Source: Psychroflexus longus
Lineage (GTDB): Bacteria > Bacteroidota > Bacteroidia > Flavobacteriales > Flavobacteriaceae
Assembly: GCF_020164595.1 (NCBI RefSeq)
Contig: NZ_JAIQZE010000012.1
Coordinates: 43,927 to 107,926 of the forward strand
DNA length: 64,000 nt
Direction: 5' to 3'
Below the pieces are notes generated by a model that did no database searches, was not told the origin of the DNA, and saw only the letters and a program-made list of their open reading frames with translations. Each line of letters begins with the position of its first letter. Position 1 is the first letter of the stretch. Shown in pieces: positions 36,697 through 44,699 of this stretch. A program made the translations under genes and the position numbers.

Positions 36697-37010
36697 ATCA
36701 GTATACCGTAGTTCTGGTTAATCTGGATCCAACGATTGGAAGTGAAATCAAAAAAACGAGACCTTGTGTCATCATCTCCCCAGACGAAATGAATAAATTT
36801 CTCAGAACTGTTGTCGTTGCTCCTATGACCACAAATCCAAAAGCCTACCCCACTCGAGTTCCCGTTAAAACAAATGGCAAAAAAGGAATGCTGGTCATCG
36901 ACCAAATCCGTACTATCGACAAACAAAGAATCCTCAAAGTCTTTAGCCATCTCTCACCTCCCGAAGTTACTAAATGCAAAGACGTGCTGAAAGAAACCTT
37001 TGTGGATTGA
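36687..37010 (+). CDS. mazF: MazF/PemK family endoribonuclease toxin, TA pair 6
   Basis: The 107-residue protein has YTVVLVNLDPTIGSEIKKTR, then PCVIISPDEMN and VVVAPMTTNPKAYPTRV, and the conserved LVIDQIRTIDKQRILK. All features of canonical MazF are present and the length is typical. It should cleave mRNA when MazE is lost. Confidence 0.9.
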   Translation: MELNQYTVVLVNLDPTIGSEIKKTRPCVIISPDEMNKFLRTVVVAPMTTNPKAYPTRVPVKTNGKKGMLVIDQIRTIDKQRILKVFSHLSPPEVTKCKDVLKETFVD

Positions 37011-37370
37011 GTTGGTAGTCGGGAGTCAGGAATTAGGTTTTAGGGATTAGGTAGCAGGAAATGAAAAATAAAAATTTTGAAATTTGAAATAAAACATGAG
37101 TTGGTGGCTGAGTGATTCGACGCCAGGAGAATCGTATCGAAGCTACCGTCAGTAGTCAGTAGTCAATAAAATTTGAATTAAGAATTTTGAATGCATATAG
37201 GAAATTTTTAATGACTAATTATTTATCACTATTCACTCAATTAAAATCCATAGCAAGATTGACTTCGAAATTTTGTATTCAATATTGAGTATTCGGTATT
37301 CAACTGGTGGACTGGAGGTATAAGCAGTAGGTTTTAAATGCTAAGTTTGATAGCACACAAAGGACACTGC
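37011..37370. other. Spacer between TA pairs 6 and 7
   Basis: Non-coding. It holds the second copy of the 35.17-kb block (37,010-37,147), including a hairpin element, and the third copy of the ATAGCAAGATTGACTTCG block (about 37,165-37,316), ending with CAACTGGTGGACTGGAGG. Confidence 0.7.
37103..37147 (+). repeat. GAGTG-hairpin-TATCGA element, copy 8
   Basis: Same as copy 7: GGTGGCT/AGCTACC outside, GATTC/GAATC inside. Confidence 0.75.
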
Positions 37371-37712
37371 TTATGTTATTTCAAGACATGACAATTGCTT
37401 ATAATCATCGTTATGTAAAAATCTTTCTATGCTAGTCTTCTTGGAAATTAACAATTAAGCAATTTCGATAGTAGTTAAGTTACCTGTGCGTATCCAAATG
37501 ATTTTTGGTGGATGACCATTAATCAAACTCATATCGTAAAAGTCTGAATCGAATGTGACAATAGCATATGCATTGCTTTTGGCATATTCCCAAATATCAA
37601 TATCATCTGTATTTTGTAAATCACAATCGGAAACATACTTACAATCAGAGAAGTGTTCACTCAGTTTCTTTGTAATCCTGAAGGAGATGTTTTGATCAAA
37701 CAAAAGTTTCAT
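37371..37712 (-). pseudogene. DUF5615 (PIN-like) toxin of TA pair 7, interrupted by an in-frame stop
   Basis: The frame opens MKLLFDQNISFRITKKL with the first acidic residue of the PIN-like fold and has AIVTFDSDFYD and PPKIIWIRTGNLTTIEIA. It meets TAA at 37,455-37,457 after residue 85. In the same frame, 27 more codons follow: LLISKKTSIERFLHNDDYKQ, then LSCLEIT, stopping at 37,371. That tail has the usual DUF5615 ending (about 110-115 residues, LSCLEI). So a single nonsense change, perhaps CAA to TAA, removed the last helix. The 85-residue product may or may not be active. The annotated span includes the tail. Confidence 0.8.
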
Positions 37713-37933
37713 GATGCATGCTCTAACTTATGTTCCCTATCGGCTGCATAAGCCAAACATGCTTTGATATCAGTAAGGGTGAGTTCTGGGAAATCATAGA
37801 TAATCTCTTCGAATGACATTCCTGTAGATAACCAACCAAGAACATCGAATACTGTAATTCTTGTATGACGTACGCAAGGCCTTCCAAATCTTTTATTAGG
37901 ATTTCGTGTTAGTATGGATTTATAGTCAACCAT
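37709..37933 (-). CDS. DUF433 antitoxin, TA pair 7
   Basis: The 74-residue protein has the DUF433 pattern: NPNKRFGRPCVRHTRITVFD, VLGWLSTGMSFEEIIYDFPEL and TLTDIKACLAYAADRE. It is an HTH-like small protein that commonly precedes DUF5615 PIN-like toxins. It overlaps the toxin gene by 4 nt. It is intact although its partner has an internal stop. Confidence 0.87.
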   Translation of the reverse strand: MVDYKSILTRNPNKRFGRPCVRHTRITVFDVLGWLSTGMSFEEIIYDFPELTLTDIKACLAYAADREHKLEHAS

Positions 37934-38216
37934 TTTTTTTTATAAAGTTACTAAAATTCAGATAATTAAAGTGTATAATTGGTTTTCAGCTAAAGGTTCA
38001 CAATAATGAAAAAATTATATCAAGATATCATTAATTCAAAAGACCATTAAAACCTATCGATATAAACAAACAAATATATTGAGTTATCTGGATGTAAAAA
38101 TTCAGTTGTCATGCTGAACTGGTTTCAGCATCTTCATTAATTCAGGTTTAGACCCTGAAATATCCAGAAGCGTCGAGACAGGGTGAAAAAACTTCTTGAT
38201 ACACGCGCTGAAAAAA

Positions 38217-38301
38217 CGGGCAGGCCCGCCTAAATAAACTAGTCGGGCAGGCCCGCCTAAATAAACTAGTCGGGCAGGCCCGCCTGAATGACTTAGTCAG
38301 G
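38217..38301 (-). repeat. 27-bp-period repeat array, three units (inverted relative to the 40.2-kb array)
   Basis: Cores CGGGCAGGCCCGCC start at 38,217, 38,244 and 38,271, exactly 27 bp apart, joined by TAAATAAACTAGT. The reverse complement gives GGCGGGCCTGCCCG, the core of the larger array at 40,186-40,412. It lies 170 bp beyond the trpA stop. Confidence 0.88.
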
Positions 38302-38350
38302 CATGTGATTCTGAAAATTAACTGAGATTGAATTGAAACTGCATTAATTT

Positions 38351-38407
38351 GTGAGTCGTGAGTCCGTGAGTCGTGAGTCGTGAGTCGTGAGTCGTGAGTC
38401 GTGAGTC
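38351..38407 (+). repeat. Heptamer tandem repeat (GTGAGTC)
   Basis: Eight copies of GTGAGTC with one extra C after the second, ending 68 bp before the trpA stop codon. Confidence 0.88.
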
Positions 38408-38474
38408 AAATTAAAAGTTTTAACTATCAACCGAAAACTCTCATAGAAGAAACTATTCACTATTCACTCAAAAA

Positions 38475-39236
38475 CTACTTCAACGACTTCACAAACGGCG
38501 CAATCCCCTCCATGCCTTCATTGGTCAAACGTCGGATAAACTCCGAGCCGATGATGCAGCCGCTGGTATACCGACTGGCTTGCTCAAAACTCAGAGCGTC
38601 TTTGATCCCAAAGCCTACCATCAGTTTATTATCCATCTGCATATCTGAAATACGCTTAAAATAAGCCATCGCATCCTCGCCAAAACCAGCTTCACCACCA
38701 GTTGTACTGGACGAACTCACCATATACACAAAACTATCGCCAAGAGCATCAATTTGATGAATACGCTCCACCGAGGTTTCAGGGGTGATGAGTGGAACGA
38801 ATTTGAGGCCGTGGGATTCAAACAGGGCTTTATAATCGCGTTCATAAATCGAAATGGGTAAGTCAGGCATGATGATACCGTCAATCCCAATCGCTTTACA
38901 TTCTTTACAGAAATCTTCCACGCCAAACTGCAGCATGGCGTTGAAATACCCCATCACAATCAGCGGAATATCCACCTCATCACGAATGCCCTGAAGTTGC
39001 TCAAACAAGACTTTGGTACTCATACCGTTTCTCAGCGCTTGTTCTGAGCTTTTTTGAATCACAGGCCCATCCGCCAGCGGATCGCTATACGGCAAACCGA
39101 TTTCAATAACATCGGTGCCTGCCTTCGCCAGGCGTTTAATGACTTCTGTGGTATCCTCCAATTGCGGATAACCCGCCGTGAAGTAGATGGAAATTAGTTT
39201 TTTATCCTGAGCTAAAGCTGCAATTATTCTATTCAT
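38475..39236 (-). CDS. trpA: Tryptophan synthase alpha subunit
   Basis: The 253-residue TIM barrel has both catalytic acids: Glu46 in DVIEIGLPYSDP and Asp56 in PLADGPVIQ. GIDGIIMPDLPI and the phosphate-binding VGFGI are also present. TrpA cleaves indole-3-glycerol phosphate to indole and glyceraldehyde 3-phosphate and channels indole to TrpB. It is the last trp gene but is separated from trpB by 1.3 kb that holds a TA pair and repeats. It may be expressed by read-through or by its own promoter. Confidence 0.97.
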   Translation of the reverse strand: MNRIIAALAQDKKLISIYFTAGYPQLEDTTEVIKRLAKAGTDVIEIGLPYSDPLADGPVIQKSSEQALRNGMSTKVLFEQLQGIRDEVDIPLIVMGYFNAMLQFGVEDFCKECKAIGIDGIIMPDLPISIYERDYKALFESHGLKFVPLITPETSVERIHQIDALGDSFVYMVSSSSTTGGEAGFGEDAMAYFKRISDMQMDNKLMVGFGIKDALSFEQASRYTSGCIIGSEFIRRLTNEGMEGIAPFVKSLK

Positions 39237-39329
39237 AGGTTTTTTTGTTTTGTAGTGCTAAATCCGTATTTCTTAAAGCCTCTTGTTTAATAAGTGTTTT
39301 TATTTCGTTCGATCTAGCTTGGTAGGATT

Positions 39330-39617
39330 TTATATTGTGTCGAAAACATCAGCAATTTTTATAAATCCTTTTTTATAGTCAATGGAATAAATAAGTTTGT
39401 AGTTTTTGAAAACCAAATATCGATATTCAGTTCCTCTATGTTTTAAAGAGGGTTCTATTTGTCGAATTTCTGGAGTTTTAATCAGTTTATTCGGTTCGTT
39501 AATAATAGCATTTACGAACTTTTTAGCAACTTTTAAACTTGCAGTCTTTTCGTAATACTGATAAATGTCGTCAAGTTCAGATTCAGCCACTTCCGACCAT
39601 ATTATTTTCAATGACAT
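39330..39617 (-). CDS. RelE/ParE family toxin, TA pair 8 (inside the trp operon)
   Basis: The 95-residue protein has IIWSEVAESELDDIYQYYEK, RQIEPSLKHRGTEYRYLVF, KLIYSID and the C-terminal IADVFDTIQ-like ending, here IADVFDTI. The usual terminal RQxP is missing, so the last catalytic segment is one or two residues short. It directly abuts its antitoxin. Same strand as trpA, which starts 93 nt downstream. Confidence 0.83.
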   Translation of the reverse strand: MSLKIIWSEVAESELDDIYQYYEKTASLKVAKKFVNAIINEPNKLIKTPEIRQIEPSLKHRGTEYRYLVFKNYKLIYSIDYKKGFIKIADVFDTI

Positions 39618-39850
39618 TATTCGTATTTAGCTGCTAGTTCAGAACTACTTTTAAATCGATTGTTTTGAAAATCAGATTCAGATTGATTAATTCTTTTATC
39701 TAATTCTTCTTGAGTCATAGATTCAAAAGTTCTTAAGTCAGAAACATTCTTTTTTTTTCTCAGTATGTTTTCAAGAAGTGTAACAACTTCTTCGTTTTGT
39801 AGGTTTAAAAATTCTTTTACAAATTCTATTTTCCGAGCTTCTAAGTTCAT
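39617..39850 (-). CDS. Antitoxin of TA pair 8
   Basis: The 77-residue protein has ARKIEFVKEFLNLQNEEVVT, FESMTQEELDKRINQSESDF and the ending FKSSSELAAKYE, the standard small antitoxin found before RelE/ParE toxins in Bacteroidetes. Its stop codon shares one base with the toxin start. It could bring a promoter that also drives trpA. Confidence 0.8.
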   Translation of the reverse strand: MNLEARKIEFVKEFLNLQNEEVVTLLENILRKKKNVSDLRTFESMTQEELDKRINQSESDFQNNRFKSSSELAAKYE

Positions 39851-40535
39851 TTTATTAAGCTTTTTTCAAATATAGTAAATATCAATTTAGCTTACCTTTT
39901 TATTTGATGATAGAATTTATTGTGTGTTCGATTATTGATCCATTTTTAATTTAGTCAATGCTTCTTTATTTAAAGTTTGAACTTCCATGGTTTGGATTCT
40001 CGACTCCGCTCGAAATTGAAACAATATTAAAAAATTTCATTCCAAAGGTTTTACTTCAAGGCCTAAGTTTGTCTTAAGCGGAACAGAAAGGCTCGATGTT
40101 CAAACACCCATTTAAAATTATCTTAAAAAAAACAAATCATCAATCAAATAGTTCTCGATAAAATCCCAACAAAACGGTTGGGATCACCTGCCCGACAAAA
40201 TCATGTAGGCGGGCCTGCCCGACAAAATCATAAAGGCGGGCCTGCCCGACAAAATCATAAAGGCGGGCCTGCCTGATAAAATCATTCAGGCGGGCCTGCC
40301 CGACAAAATCATAAAGGCGGGCCTGCCCGACAAAATCATGAAGGCGAGCCTGCCCGACAAAATCATGAAGGCGGGCCTGCCCGACAATATCATTCAGGCG
40401 GGCTCGAACTGACATCTCGTTCTATCCTCTTTTTCTCCTGTTTCCTGCTTCCTGACTCCTTGTTCTATTCTCTTTGTTCCTTGCTCTTTGCTCTCTATTC
40501 TATAATCCTACAACCTATCACCTACAACCTACTTT
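39851..40535. other. Repeat region between TA pair 8 and trpB
   Basis: No real gene. It contains TTCTCGACTCCGCTCGAA (about 40,001-40,018), the same string that brackets the GIY-YIG gene, then the 27-bp array. On the minus strand a short reading MEVQTLNKEALTKLKMDQ (near 39,940-39,990) ends at once; it may be a gene remnant. Confidence 0.6.
40186..40412 (-). repeat. 27-bp-period repeat array, about eight units
   Basis: Cores GGCGGGCCTGCCCGAC start at 40,208 and every 27 bp to 40,397 (last one divergent), with a partial core before the first. The linkers are AAAATCATGTA-like. Each core is an imperfect palindrome. The period of 27 keeps a 9-residue reading frame open, which makes a false ORF. 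The array lies about 120 bp after the trpB stop and could pause or terminate transcription into trpA. Confidence 0.92.
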
Positions 40536-41720
40536 CTAGTACCCAAAATACTGTCTGTACGTCTCCAAATCCTTATCCCCACGTCCAGAGCAGTTGAACA
40601 CCAACACATCATCTTCCTTAAAGTCCAGATACTTGAAAATCGCAAAGGCATGTGCCGTTTCAATTGCTGGGATAATACCTTCCATTCGGCTCAATTCAAG
40701 ACCTGCTTCCATGGCTTCCGCATCGGTGATCGACACAAATTTGCCTCGACCTGTTTTAAACAAATGCGCGTGAAGCGGACCAATCCCCGGATAATCCAAG
40801 CCAGCGGAAATGGAATACGGCTCCGTGATTTGTCCGTCGGTGTTTTGCATTAACAGGGTTTTACTGCCATGAATAATGCCTTCACGACCCAAAATTGTCG
40901 TCGCTGCAGATTCGGTCGTCTCCACTCCCATTCCTGAGGCTTCCACACCAATGATGCCTACGTCTTCATGATCCATAAAGTCGGCAAACAAACCAGCGGC
41001 ATTACTTCCACCACCGACACAGGCGATCACATAATCTGGCAACTCCCGGCCTTCTTTCTCAAGCATTTGTGCTTTCACCTCCTTGGAAATCACGCTTTGC
41101 AATTCGGTCACCATATCCGGATACGGATGCGGCCCTACCACCGAACCGATGATGTAATGCGTGTCTTTAGGATGATTGATCCAATCGCGAATCGCTTCAT
41201 TAGTCGCATCTTTCAGGGTTTTACTCCCCGATGTCGCAGGCACGACTTTAGCCCCCAGCATTTTCATTCGGGCGACATTCGGTGCCTGGCGCTCAATATC
41301 TTTAGCGCCCATGTAGACGATACATTCCAGCCCCATCAAGGCACAAACGGTTGCAGTAGCTACTCCATGCTGACCTGCACCAGTTTCAGCAATGATCCGG
41401 TGTTTACCTAATGCTTTGGCTAAAAGAATCTGACCTACGGTATTATTAATTTTATGGGCGCCGGTATGGCACAAATCCTCTCGCTTGAGGTAGATTTTCG
41501 TCTTATACTTTTCACTTAAATTTTCAGCCAGATATAAAGGCGTTGGTCGTCCTACAAAATCTTTCAACAGACTTTTGAATTGCTTCTGAAAGTCTTCCGT
41601 ATGGATGATCTGTTTATAGTTCTGTCTTAATTCTTCCACATTAGGATACAGCAATTCCGGAATATATGCCCCTCCAAAATCACCGTAAAATCCGTGCTCA
41701 TCTACTTTATACTTGCTCAT
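40536..41720 (-). CDS. trpB: Tryptophan synthase beta subunit
   Basis: The 394-residue PLP enzyme has the Schiff-base lysine at 90 in [10 protein letters not shown], the phosphate-binding GGGSNA, and the catalytic ETGAGQHG stretch. It joins indole with serine to make tryptophan, in complex with TrpA. It overlaps trpF by 14 nt. Higher GC than the surrounding repeat DNA. Here it is the last gene of the contiguous trpEGDCFB block. Confidence 0.98.
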   Translation of the reverse strand: MSKYKVDEHGFYGDFGGAYIPELLYPNVEELRQNYKQIIHTEDFQKQFKSLLKDFVGRPTPLYLAENLSEKYKTKIYLKREDLCHTGAHKINNTVGQILLAKALGKHRIIAETGAGQHGVATATVCALMGLECIVYMGAKDIERQAPNVARMKMLGAKVVPATSGSKTLKDATNEAIRDWINHPKDTHYIIGSVVGPHPYPDMVTELQSVISKEVKAQMLEKEGRELPDYVIACVGGGSNAAGLFADFMDHEDVGIIGVEASGMGVETTESAATTILGREGIIHGSKTLLMQNTDGQITEPYSISAGLDYPGIGPLHAHLFKTGRGKFVSITDAEAMEAGLELSRMEGIIPAIETAHAFAIFKYLDFKEDDVLVFNCSGRGDKDLETYRQYFGY

Positions 41721-42348
41721 AAGTTCTAAGGTTTTGTAAAAATTCGTTCACTAAAGTTATATTTTTAAATCCAGGTTCGTCCTCAAATCCGCTATTGACA
41801 TCCACACCTGCAATCCATCCTTTTTTAAATAATTCGCTGACTTGTTCCGCATCTTGAAGCGCTATGCCTCCACTCAACATTACTGGTTTTGAAAACTTTT
41901 GTTGCTGAAGCAGTTGCCAGTCAAATTTCTCACCGTTGCCCCCTCTGTATTGGCCTTTAGTGTCCAGTAAATAGCCATTCACATAGAAACTAAAATCTTC
42001 AATGCCTTCAAAATCTGAAGGTGATTTTATGGAAAATACCTTCCACAACTTCACCTCAGCACGACCTGCTTTAGCTAAAGCCTGATTGAGTTCTTCACAG
42101 AATTCTGGCGTTTCATGACCGTGTAACTGAATCACATTCAATTGAAATTCTTCGACTTTCTCCAAAATCTGCTCTACAGTATCGTTCACAAACACACCAA
42201 CTTTCTGAATGCGCTCTGTAAGTTCGACAGGGTGTTCTGCAAAGCGCGGTGACTTTTCGTAGAAAATAAAACCCATATAATCGATATCCAACTTAGCCAG
42301 GGCTTGGATATTTTCAGGATTCTTCATGCCGCAGACTTTCACTTTCAT
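41707..42348 (-). CDS. trpF: Phosphoribosylanthranilate isomerase
   Basis: The 213-residue TIM barrel begins [14 protein letters not shown] with the catalytic Cys7. Asp residues in GYLLDTKG and MLSGGI follow, as does the phosphate site VDVNSGFED. It catalyses the Amadori rearrangement of phosphoribosylanthranilate. It is a separate gene, not fused to trpC, as in other Bacteroidetes. Confidence 0.97.
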   Translation of the reverse strand: MKVKVCGMKNPENIQALAKLDIDYMGFIFYEKSPRFAEHPVELTERIQKVGVFVNDTVEQILEKVEEFQLNVIQLHGHETPEFCEELNQALAKAGRAEVKLWKVFSIKSPSDFEGIEDFSFYVNGYLLDTKGQYRGGNGEKFDWQLLQQQKFSKPVMLSGGIALQDAEQVSELFKKGWIAGVDVNSGFEDEPGFKNITLVNEFLQNLRTYEQV

Positions 42349-42349
42349 C

Positions 42350-43114
42350 TTAATCTTTCTTAAATTCAGATACTTTTTGTTTCATAAAAAACTCACCTAC
42401 CAGCACTCCGTTGAATCCCTTTTGAATCAACTTCTGAATGGTTTCCCGATCCTGAATACCGCTTTCAGAAATTTTCAGCAACTCTGAAGGCAAATGCGGC
42501 AACATGTCCAGTCCCTGCTGAATATTAACCTCAAAGGTTCTTAAGTTACGGTTGTTAACGCCAATCAGATCGATATACTGAGTATCTAATTTCTGGATTT
42601 CCTCGGCTTCATGAATTTCAAATAAAATCTCTAAACCCAATTCCTTAGCCAAAATTGCTAATTCTTCCAACTTTTCAGCAGACAAGGCGTTGGCAATCAG
42701 TAAAATGGCATCCGCTCCGTAAGCTTTAGCCTCATACATTTGATAAGCATCCACCATAAAATCCTTTCTCAGTATAGGCAGATTGCAAACCGATTTGGCC
42801 AGTTGCAGATCTTCCAAACTTCCTCCAAAGTAACGCTGATTGGTTAACACCGACATCCCTGCAGCGCCCATTTTTTCATAACTTTGTGCAATATTCATCA
42901 CGTCTGCCTTCAGGTTGATCGCTTCTTTGCTCGGCGAACGGCGCTTAAATTCGGCTATTATCCCTTCTTCGGAACCTGCCACTGCTTGCTTTAAGCTTCG
43001 CGTTGGGCTTGAAAACTCAGGGAAAGATTTTAAGACCTCGACGGGCATCCGTTTCTTCTTAAGGTTAACCACCAATTGCTGATAACCGATGATTTCTTCT
43101 AAAATTTGTTTCAT
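42350..43114 (-). CDS. trpC: Indole-3-glycerol phosphate synthase
   Basis: The 254-residue TIM barrel carries IIAEFKRRSPSK with catalytic Glu/Lys, ILRKDFMVDAYQMYEAKAYG, LIGVNNRNLRTFEV and SESGI. It converts CdRP into indole-3-glycerol phosphate. It is separated from trpF by one nucleotide and overlaps trpD by 4 nt. Confidence 0.97.
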   Translation of the reverse strand: MKQILEEIIGYQQLVVNLKKKRMPVEVLKSFPEFSSPTRSLKQAVAGSEEGIIAEFKRRSPSKEAINLKADVMNIAQSYEKMGAAGMSVLTNQRYFGGSLEDLQLAKSVCNLPILRKDFMVDAYQMYEAKAYGADAILLIANALSAEKLEELAILAKELGLEILFEIHEAEEIQKLDTQYIDLIGVNNRNLRTFEVNIQQGLDMLPHLPSELLKISESGIQDRETIQKLIQKGFNGVLVGEFFMKQKVSEFKKD

Positions 43115-44106
43115 GACTGACTTATCGTTTTAAGCTGGTTTAAAACTTCCAAGGCTTTCCCTCCTTTCAAAAGGTCTTTAGCTTCCGCAAAAGCATCAGC
43201 TACATTGACCTCTCTCGCTGTTGAAATCGCCGTAGCGGCATTGGCACAGACCACATGATTTTGGGCTGCAGTTCCTTTTCCATTTAAAATCTGATAGAAA
43301 ATATCCGCAGCACCTTCTATCGTATCTCCCCCGTAGATTTCTTCTTTGGAAACCGGCAACACACCAAAATCTTCAGCTGATAAATAGGTTTCCTGAGTAT
43401 TGGTCACACACTTGGTCTTAGCGGTCAGCGAGATTTCATCATACTGATTCAAATCGTGCAAAATGCAGTAGGTTTTATCGGTTTTCTGATACAAATAATG
43501 ATATTTCCTCAGCAATTCCAAATCATATACACCGACCAATTGCAAATCTGGCTTGGCTGGATTGACCATAGGCCCAAGCATATTAAAGAAAGTTTTTAAA
43601 GCCAGAGATTTCCGAATTGGCGCTACATTTTTCATTGCCGGATGAAACAATGGCGCGTGAAGAATAGCGATATTGGTTTGTTCCATGGTTTTGTCTAAAA
43701 ATCCTTGTTCGTTGGAAAATCTGACGCCCATGGCTTCTAGCACATTGGAGCTTCCACTGACTGAAGACACGCCATAGTTTCCATGCTTGGCGACTTTAAT
43801 GCCTGAGGCTGCAACTACAAAAGAAGCTGCTGTCGACACGTTGAAGGTGTTTTGTCCGTCTCCGCCAGTACCGCAAAGGTCCATCACGCGTTCGCCGTTG
43901 AAATCGACAGGAATGCAAAGTTCCAAAAGCGCATCCCGAAAGCCTTCCAGCTCTTCCACGCTGATGCTGCGCATCATAAAGACGGTGAGAAAAGAAGCAA
44001 TCTGAATCTCGCTAAACTCTCCATTGGAGATTTGTAAGAGCACGCCTTTGGCTTCTTCTTTAGAAAGCTGTTCCTGTTGTATGAGTCGGTTGAGTATGTG
44101 TTTCAT
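43111..44106 (-). CDS. trpD: Anthranilate phosphoribosyltransferase
   Basis: The 331-residue protein has the PRPP-binding DLCGTGGDGQNTFNVST, KHGNYGVSSVSGSSNVLEAM and the anthranilate-site FNMLGPMVNPA. It transfers phosphoribose from PRPP to anthranilate. It is monofunctional (not fused to TrpG). The gap to trpG is 21 nt. Confidence 0.97.
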   Translation of the reverse strand: MKHILNRLIQQEQLSKEEAKGVLLQISNGEFSEIQIASFLTVFMMRSISVEELEGFRDALLELCIPVDFNGERVMDLCGTGGDGQNTFNVSTAASFVVAASGIKVAKHGNYGVSSVSGSSNVLEAMGVRFSNEQGFLDKTMEQTNIAILHAPLFHPAMKNVAPIRKSLALKTFFNMLGPMVNPAKPDLQLVGVYDLELLRKYHYLYQKTDKTYCILHDLNQYDEISLTAKTKCVTNTQETYLSAEDFGVLPVSKEEIYGGDTIEGAADIFYQILNGKGTAAQNHVVCANAATAISTAREVNVADAFAEAKDLLKGGKALEVLNQLKTISQS

Positions 44107-44127
44107 AAGTGCTGTGTTTGAGCGAGT

Positions 44128-44694
44128 TTAGCTTTCAATCCAATTTTTTATCATTTGTTTGCCTTCCGGCGTCAACACCGATTCCGGATGAAATTGAACC
44201 GCTCTTACATCGTATTCTTTATGTCTTAAAGACATGATTTGTCCCTGCTCATCGACCGAGGTCGCCACAAGACAATCTGGCAATTCCTGCTTCACCACCC
44301 AAGAGTGGTAACGCCCGACCATCATGGTTTGAGGAAGTCCTTTGTATAAGACTTCATCTTCTACCAACGTTTTGATTTCTGTTGCGACACCGTGATGAAC
44401 TTTATCCAGGTTCAGTAGTTCTCCACCGAAAACTTCCATGATGGCCTGCTGACCCAAACACACGCCGAGCATTGGCTTCTCGTGAGCAACAGCTTTAATG
44501 ATCTCTTTCAACTCACCAGCTTCGTCTGGAATTCCTGGGCCTGGAGACAATAAGATTTTATCGTAGTGCTTGACATCGTCCACATTGACCTCATCGTTAC
44601 GTTTTACGGTGACTTCAGCGTCAAATTCTTCGAGATAATGCACCAAATTGTAGACAAAGGAATCGTAATTATCTATGACTAATATTTTTTTCAT
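44128..44694 (-). CDS. trpG: Anthranilate synthase glutamine amidotransferase subunit
   Basis: The 188-residue class I amidotransferase has the nucleophile Cys79 in MLGVCLGQQAIMEVFGG, and the His-Glu pair in VQFHPESVLTPEG. It supplies ammonia to TrpE. It may also serve PabB (amphibolic TrpG/PabA), as no other pabA is in view. It is 5 nt from trpE. Confidence 0.96.
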   Translation of the reverse strand: MKKILVIDNYDSFVYNLVHYLEEFDAEVTVKRNDEVNVDDVKHYDKILLSPGPGIPDEAGELKEIIKAVAHEKPMLGVCLGQQAIMEVFGGELLNLDKVHHGVATEIKTLVEDEVLYKGLPQTMMVGRYHSWVVKQELPDCLVATSVDEQGQIMSLRHKEYDVRAVQFHPESVLTPEGKQMIKNWIES

Positions 44695-44699
44695 GGTTT

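Larger units (their letters stand above)
37934..38474. other. Spacer between TA pair 7 and trpA
   Basis: Non-coding. It holds a CATGCTGAACTGGTTTCAGCATC hairpin region near 38,110-38,132, a 27-bp-period array and a heptamer array, the latter ending about 70 bp before the trpA stop (convergent edge). I see no terminator with a T run for trpA. Confidence 0.65.

Noticed and set aside
31470..37147. Hairpin elements as integron attC sites
   Set aside because: The spacing and same orientation fit, but no GTTRRRY/RYYYAAC core sites are visible and no integron integrase lies in the window. Kept only as an analogy.
33142..37712. Programmed stop-codon read-through of the two interrupted toxins
   Set aside because: Both codons are TAA, the least leaky stop, and no stimulatory structure or repeated context is visible. 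A nonsense mutation is simpler.
39237..39329. Stop-free minus-strand reading between TA pair 8 and trpA (NEIKTLIKQEALRNTDLALQ)
   Set aside because: It looks protein-like but has no start codon, is under 35 codons and matches nothing I know. It could be a remnant, with too little evidence to annotate.
40186..40412. Possible CRISPR array
   Set aside because: Units are contiguous with a 27-bp period; there are no unique spacers and no cas genes in the window.
40140..40415. Open frame encoding a 9-residue repeat (VGQARLHDF type), looking like a repeat protein
   Set aside because: The 27-bp period of the DNA array keeps any frame open. The palindromic cores, the variable linkers and the lack of start context show that it is non-coding repeat DNA.
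40968..41411. Plus-strand open frame of about 147 codons inside trpB
   Set aside because: It is the antisense shadow of trpB; codon use and lack of family motifs argue against a gene.
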